Assembly (NCBI GenBank): GCA_964019415.1
Contig: OZ025870.1
Location: forward strand, 4,114,908 to 4,178,907
Source of the DNA: Ianthella basta
Lineage: Eukaryota; Porifera; Demospongiae; Verongiida; Ianthellidae
Reading direction: 5' to 3'
DNA length: 64,000 nt
In this document: positions 60,040-64,000 of the stretch, piece by piece
How positions within the stretch are numbered: the stretch's first letter is position 1
How the letters are laid out: every line of letters begins with the position of its first letter
Notes under the pieces: generated by a model
Told to the model about the DNA's origin: nothing
Database searches by the model: none
What the model saw: the letters and a program-made list of their open reading frames with translations, nothing else
Position numbers and translations under genes: made by a program

Positions 60040-60300
60040 CTCATGTTTGCTTTAAATAGATCTTGTAGTCTTGGTCTCTTGGCATATAACAACAGACAGC
60101 TACAAATCATAAAAACAAGAGGCATTTTGGAAAATAATGAACATGTGGAAATGGCCAGATCCATAGCTACGTACCTGTTCAGTTTGGGGCATGCACACAA
60201 GCATGTAATGATTCAGAAAAGTAATGTCGGTGTATATCCTTCTTCAGTCACAGCATCTAACATGCTTTCATGATCTTACACAATTCACCCACACATTAAA
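60040..60300. repeat. Segmental duplicate, copy 2
   Basis: Partner of 56,820-57,080, about 3.2 kb apart in direct orientation. Confidence 0.55.
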
Positions 60301-60304
60301 ACCA

Positions 60305-61415
60305 AACCCTTATCTCCTTTAGTCAACTTCTTAGCAAACATGCTATATTACTTCAATGCTCTTAACCAGGGAACACTGAACATACTCAATATCATTCCTA
60401 ATCACCATCATCAGGGAGTTTAATAGTCGGTTCAATGAGGTACGGTGCATGGTCACAGATTTTAAGTTGCAATTTGTATCTGTAATTATCCTAATGCATC
60501 TATGTCTGTAGGGTGGTAGTGAACTAGGAAGTGCCCTTAGCTGAAGGCTGATTGCTTACGGTACAGCATCCACAGCTACGTATACAGTTGCAGCCCTTTA
60601 CGATACAGTACTAGCTCTTACCACTGAGTTAAACTCTAACACATTTCGTTCCTCGTTCCTCATCCTAACCCTATTAGCTAGCTAAACCTTAACCCTAATG
60701 TCCATTGTCGGTGCTGAAAATAGCTTTGTTTAGCTACCCTGTTATTACAGTGCAAGTTACGCAGCTAGCTATAGCTGACTGTGTCACGGGTCATACCCTT
60801 AAAGTGAACTTGGACTTCTCTGGAAATTACTCGTTTACTGCATGAAGCCAGGGTATATGCGCAGATGAGGCCCAAATTAGGGTGTGGCTGGGCATCTCCC
60901 GAGTCAGTACTGTTAAAACTGGGGTGTTATCACAACACACCACAAACACAAAACAAATGTGGGGTGTTACCACTGCACCCCCTTAGCACCCCTGTGGGTG
61001 TAGTATAGTACTTTGAGCTTTGCAACTTGCATGCATCCATAGCTCTGCTTACCCATAACTGTATTCTATACATCCTGCAGCTGAGTAGCTATATATAGCT
61101 AGCTAATAGCTATGCGGGCAGCTTGGAGTAACAGCAATCTAGCTACTGCTTCAACATGCTATCAGATAGTCCATGTGGTGGGAGCATCATTCAAACTGGC
61201 ACAATGCTGAAGGTACTAGTACTGATTGTGTAATGCAAAACTTTACTCCTTGAATAGTAGCTACGTTCATAGCAGCTATAGCTATATTTACATGTGTTCA
61301 TGAAGAGCTGACTGGCTTTGAGCTAATCAGTGAATTCCTATCTATGTAATAAAATATGTTGTGTGCGCTGCAGTCTTATATACTTCTGCATTTCTAGAAA
61401 ATGAGGAAGCATTCG
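60305..61415. other. No gene seen
   Basis: Non-coding sequence rich in TAGCTA words. A G/T-rich stretch with three GGGTGT-type motifs lies at 60,890-61,010. No exon was supported. Confidence 0.5.
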
Positions 61416-61420
61416 AGTAA

Positions 61421-61453
61421 GATTATATCACCACTTGCAGTGGTGATATAATC
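61421..61453. repeat. Perfect 15-bp stem hairpin
   Basis: GATTATATCACCACT, TGC, AGTGGTGATATAATC: a perfect inverted repeat with a 3-nt loop. GAAGCATTCGAGT precedes it, like the loop words of the other foldback elements in the window. Probably a decayed foldback MITE. Confidence 0.75.
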
Positions 61454-62063
61454 TCAGGCACCACCCTTGACATTCGCAGTAGCAGAAATTGTTAAGTTAT
61501 TAGAGCCTTGTCTCAGACTGGCAACAGCTATTATTCCACTTACTAGCCAAGACCAAAGAACACAACTAGTCATACTATGTAAGTGCTTCCAAAATAGCAT
61601 GTTTGAGTTCAAAACATTCCACCAACTGTATGTAGTGGACGCCATTTTATAATAACATCATTAATAGGTTGCGCAATTATAAATTTCCATAATATTAAAT
61701 AGAGCAATGTAATCTTATTAGTATCCAATGAATACTTTTCAGAGCTCTTCCTGGGCAGAGGTTGCATATTATTAACAGCTGTACACTAGAATGAAATCTG
61801 CAGCCAGCCAGTTAATTAGCTAGCTGCAGAAGACAAAACTCACCAGAGAGCGATGAGCCATTTACTGTGCTAAAATCTCATACGCAGTGGGTGAATATCC
61901 ACTGAAATCTTTTAATCTGAATGTCCCACTTTGGTGCACCATATAGAAAGTCACTATCAAGATCATTAGAGACTCTTAGCTACAGTGTGTAGTATCAATT
62001 GCTCAATTTGTTTAATTTCTGTGTGCTCAAAGACTGTGAAATGGCCAAATAATCCAGTTGACT

Positions 62064-62080
62064 CTTCAGCATGCATGATG
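62064..62080. repeat. 17-bp target-site duplication, left copy
   Basis: CTTCAGCATGCATGATG is repeated exactly at 63,150-63,166 and bounds the Penelope-like element. Confidence 0.85.
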
Positions 62081-62470
62081 AACAGTGTGCGGCCATCCAT
62101 CAAGTTCACTGTGGAAGTGGAGAAGGAAGGAAGCCTTCCCTTTCTTGACGCCCTGCTCCAGAGGAAAGATGATGGCAACTTGGATGTCACTGTCTACAGG
62201 AAGCCCACACACATGGACCGGTACTTGGACTTCCGGTCCCACCATCCATCTCACGTCAAAATAGGGCTGGTCAGATGTCTGTACGACAGAGCAAGGAGCA
62301 TCCCTACCAGGCAGGAGAACTTACAGAAGGAAGAGTGTCACCTCACCGAGGTGCTGAGACAGAACGGTTACCCCAGTAACTTCATCCGCTCCTCATCCAT
62401 TCCTTCCAGGCGAGATGTGGAGACCACTGAGGTGCCACTGCGGAGGAGGGACGCAGACCCCCACTGGTGA
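62081..62470 (+). CDS. Penelope reverse transcriptase, C-terminal part
   Basis: The frame from NSVRPSIKFTVEVEKEG through LPFLDALLQRKD, VYRKPTHMDRYLDFRSHHP and KIGLVRCLYDRA is the thumb region characteristic of Penelope-type RTs (SIKFT.E, LPFLD, YRKPTHTDRYL). The catalytic palm is missing because of the 5' truncation. The ORF upstream of 62,081 is host sequence. Confidence 0.85.
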   Translation, partial: NSVRPSIKFTVEVEKEGSLPFLDALLQRKDDGNLDVTVYRKPTHMDRYLDFRSHHPSHVKIGLVRCLYDRARSIPTRQENLQKEECHLTEVLRQNGYPSNFIRSSSIPSRRDVETTEVPLRRRDADPHW

Positions 62471-62982
62471 TGCTTCCCCACACGGAAGGAGTCAGTGAGG
62501 ACATCAGGCGGGTCTGTAGGAAGTTTGGCATGAAGATTGTCTTCAGGTCTGGACTGTCTCTGCGTTCCATGCTAACCAAGGTGAAGGACACACTGGCGCT
62601 AGAGAAGAAGTCCAAGGTGGTGTACCAGGTCCCATGCAGCTGTGGTGAGACCTACATTGGGGAGACACTGAGGAGGCTCGAGACGAGAATGAAAGAGCAC
62701 TGGGATGCCTGTCAGAAGGGAACACTGGAGAAGTCAGCCCTTGCAGAACATGCGTGGGAGAACCACCATCCAATCAGATGGGAGGAGACAACAGTGATCA
62801 ACCAAGCCAGGACCCCCAAAGAACTGATGCTCAAGGAGGCAATCCACATCAGGCTGAACCGCCCCTCCCTCAACAGGGATGGTGGGCTGGAGCTGCCTGG
62901 ATGTTGGATGGCCGCCTTGAGGAAGGCAATCCCGCAACTTCTGGTGACACCCCTTGATGTGGCTTCCAGTGACAGCGCATGA
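62467..62982 (+). CDS. Penelope GIY-YIG endonuclease domain
   Basis: The domain begins KVVYQVPCSCGETYIGETLR (the GIY-YIG module with VVY and YIG, and a CxC metal-type pair), with the catalytic Arg in RRLETRMKEH. It continues SALAEHAWENHHPI and the conserved IxxxxxxRTPKELMLKEAIH plus LNRDGGLELP end. It cuts DNA for target-primed insertion of the element. The stop is at 62,980-62,982. Confidence 0.87.
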   Translation: MMLPHTEGVSEDIRRVCRKFGMKIVFRSGLSLRSMLTKVKDTLALEKKSKVVYQVPCSCGETYIGETLRRLETRMKEHWDACQKGTLEKSALAEHAWENHHPIRWEETTVINQARTPKELMLKEAIHIRLNRPSLNRDGGLELPGCWMAALRKAIPQLLVTPLDVASSDSA

Positions 62983-63035
62983 TGAGATGCTAGGCTATAA
63001 AATATGATCAGTGCTCACGCTAGCATATCTTCGCC

Positions 63036-63068
63036 CTGAAGAAGACCAGAGCATCTGGTCGAAACGTC
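63036..63068 (+). ncRNA. Hammerhead-ribozyme-like motif of the Penelope element
   Basis: CTGAAGA (fits the CUGANGA core), then a perfect 6-bp stem II GACCAG-AGCAT-CTGGTC, then GAAACGTC. All fixed core positions visible (CUGA, GA, GAAA) are kept. Stem III is minimal, as described for Penelope-like elements, where such hammerheads may act as dimers. Activity is inferred, not shown. Confidence 0.68.
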
Positions 63069-63149
63069 AGCAAGGTTTTCAATCCTGTTGTGAAGCTGGT
63101 ATTAGAGAACCAACCCTTTCTGATGCCTGAGCCAGCTGAGAAGCCCTCA

Positions 63150-63166
63150 CTTCAGCATGCATGATG
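63150..63166. repeat. 17-bp target-site duplication, right copy
   Basis: Exact copy of 62,064-62,080. Confidence 0.85.
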
Positions 63167-63169
63167 CAC

Positions 63170-64000
63170 TACAGAGTACATTTCTGTGATGTCATGGAGC
63201 TATAGCTATCACTTAGTAACCTATAAGTGATCTACATACTGCATATATTCTTTTGATTAAACTACTACTACTACCATGGCCATACAGTCCATGCCTGTTA
63301 GCTATACCACCGCCGGGATCAGTGATTCCTGACTAAGCCAATCACTTTAGGCCAGATCTAACTGAAATGTATAAAGAGATGGCTGCTCTGCAGAGACCGT
63401 AATGTTGTAGTGCTATTAGGGGCTAGGGAGGCTGGCTGTTTTAGAGGAGTGACTGCCTAACACACTGACCAGTTTAGACTGGTTTCACCGTACAAAGTAA
63501 TATATGATAAGATAGGTGTGCAATTAATGTAGAAACGGCAACTGCAACTGCTTTAAAATCACAATGATGTTCATACATTATACCACACATATGCTGACAT
63601 TTCAGAGAGTCCTTATTAGGCAATTGCATGCAAAGAGCCTGATTTTCCAAAAGGGAGTATGACAAGAAAGTCATGCCAAGTGTATACATGTACAGTTGGC
63701 AGTCAACCTGCATGGTCTTCATGAAGTGGATCGACTTGGCTGCATTACCATGCTGATGATGACAGCGTATTTGGCACAACAACAACAGAAACCAAAGATA
63801 ACTAGTATTCAAGACGTGTCTGTTAGTGTGTGTATATTAATTTGTCAACATGTATTGATCACTTATACAAATTTCTGTTTCTGTTGTTGTTGTTGTACTT
63901 TGTGAAACATTCAGTGATAGCTGCTGCTATTGTTACAACACAGTCAATTTCAATGTGGTTGGTCAGGATTGGATTGGATGTCAGTATTAATTTTACGGCT
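63170..64000. other. No gene seen
   Basis: Non-coding sequence. A TIR-like end (AGACTGGTTTCACCGTA, 63,476-63,492) recalls the CAGTGGAACC MITE family, but its partner was not located with confidence. Confidence 0.45.

Larger units (their letters stand above)
62081..63149 (+). mobile_element. 5'-truncated Penelope-like retroelement
   Basis: The insert is about 1.07 kb with the end of a reverse transcriptase, a GIY-YIG endonuclease, a short spacer and a hammerhead-like motif, bounded by an exact 17-bp target duplication. Coding sequence begins immediately after the left duplication, which dates the truncation to the insertion event. It looks nearly intact over the part present, with about one frame break, and few changes suggest a fairly recent arrival. 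Confidence 0.9.

Noticed and set aside
61985-62080. N-terminal 30 residues of the frame leading into the Penelope RT
   Set aside because: They lie outside the 17-bp target duplication, so they are host sequence joined by chance.

Overview
This is eukaryotic, almost certainly metazoan, DNA. Short GT-AG exons are separated by kilobases of repeat-rich sequence. The exons resemble animal families: a HYDIN/ASH-type ciliary protein, a Kelch propeller and a CARD-like death fold. The retroelements are metazoan types: APE-type and RTE-like LINEs and Penelope-like elements. Frequent AGCTAGCT and TGCATGCA words and many short hairpin transposons suggest an early-branching marine invertebrate, possibly a demosponge. 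The phylum is inference only.

Layout. Positions 1-25,740 are one giant tandem satellite with a basic period of about 35 bp, built from 10- and 15-bp sub-blocks and layered into higher-order repeats. A 5'-truncated LINE (about 5,547-7,985, minus strand) interrupts it. The many long minus-strand reading frames there are artefacts of a nearly stop-free repeat. A 57-bp minisatellite follows (25,745-26,590) and recurs at 36,275-37,030. At 26,926-27,985 lie three minus-strand exons of a HYDIN-like protein, split by a (CA)n/(GA)n-rich intron.

From 29.8 to 42.7 kb, minus-strand exons with compatible splice phases may form one gene: a Ser/Thr/Pro linker (42,614-42,691), a CARD-like helical domain (41,014-41,364), a coiled coil (34,896-35,131) and a terminal six-bladed Kelch propeller (29,843-30,829). 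The long introns contain Penelope, pogo-like and miniature transposon debris. A second copy of the linker exon with flanking intron at 59.3-59.6 kb points to a duplicated locus. The CARD-coiled-coil-Kelch layout is the best candidate here for something undescribed, perhaps a receptor- or adaptor-like innate immune protein.

The rest (37-64 kb) is mostly mobile DNA: foldback and TIR elements, one of which encloses a broken RecQ-helicase fragment (45.3-46.15 kb); a near-full-length APE-type LINE with a decayed 2A-like motif (47.06-50.27 kb); an RTE-like LINE (53.03-56.5 kb); and a 5'-truncated Penelope-like element with a 17-bp target duplication and a hammerhead-ribozyme-like 3' motif (62.08-63.15 kb). 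No tRNA, rRNA, CRISPR array or bacterial-type operon was seen.
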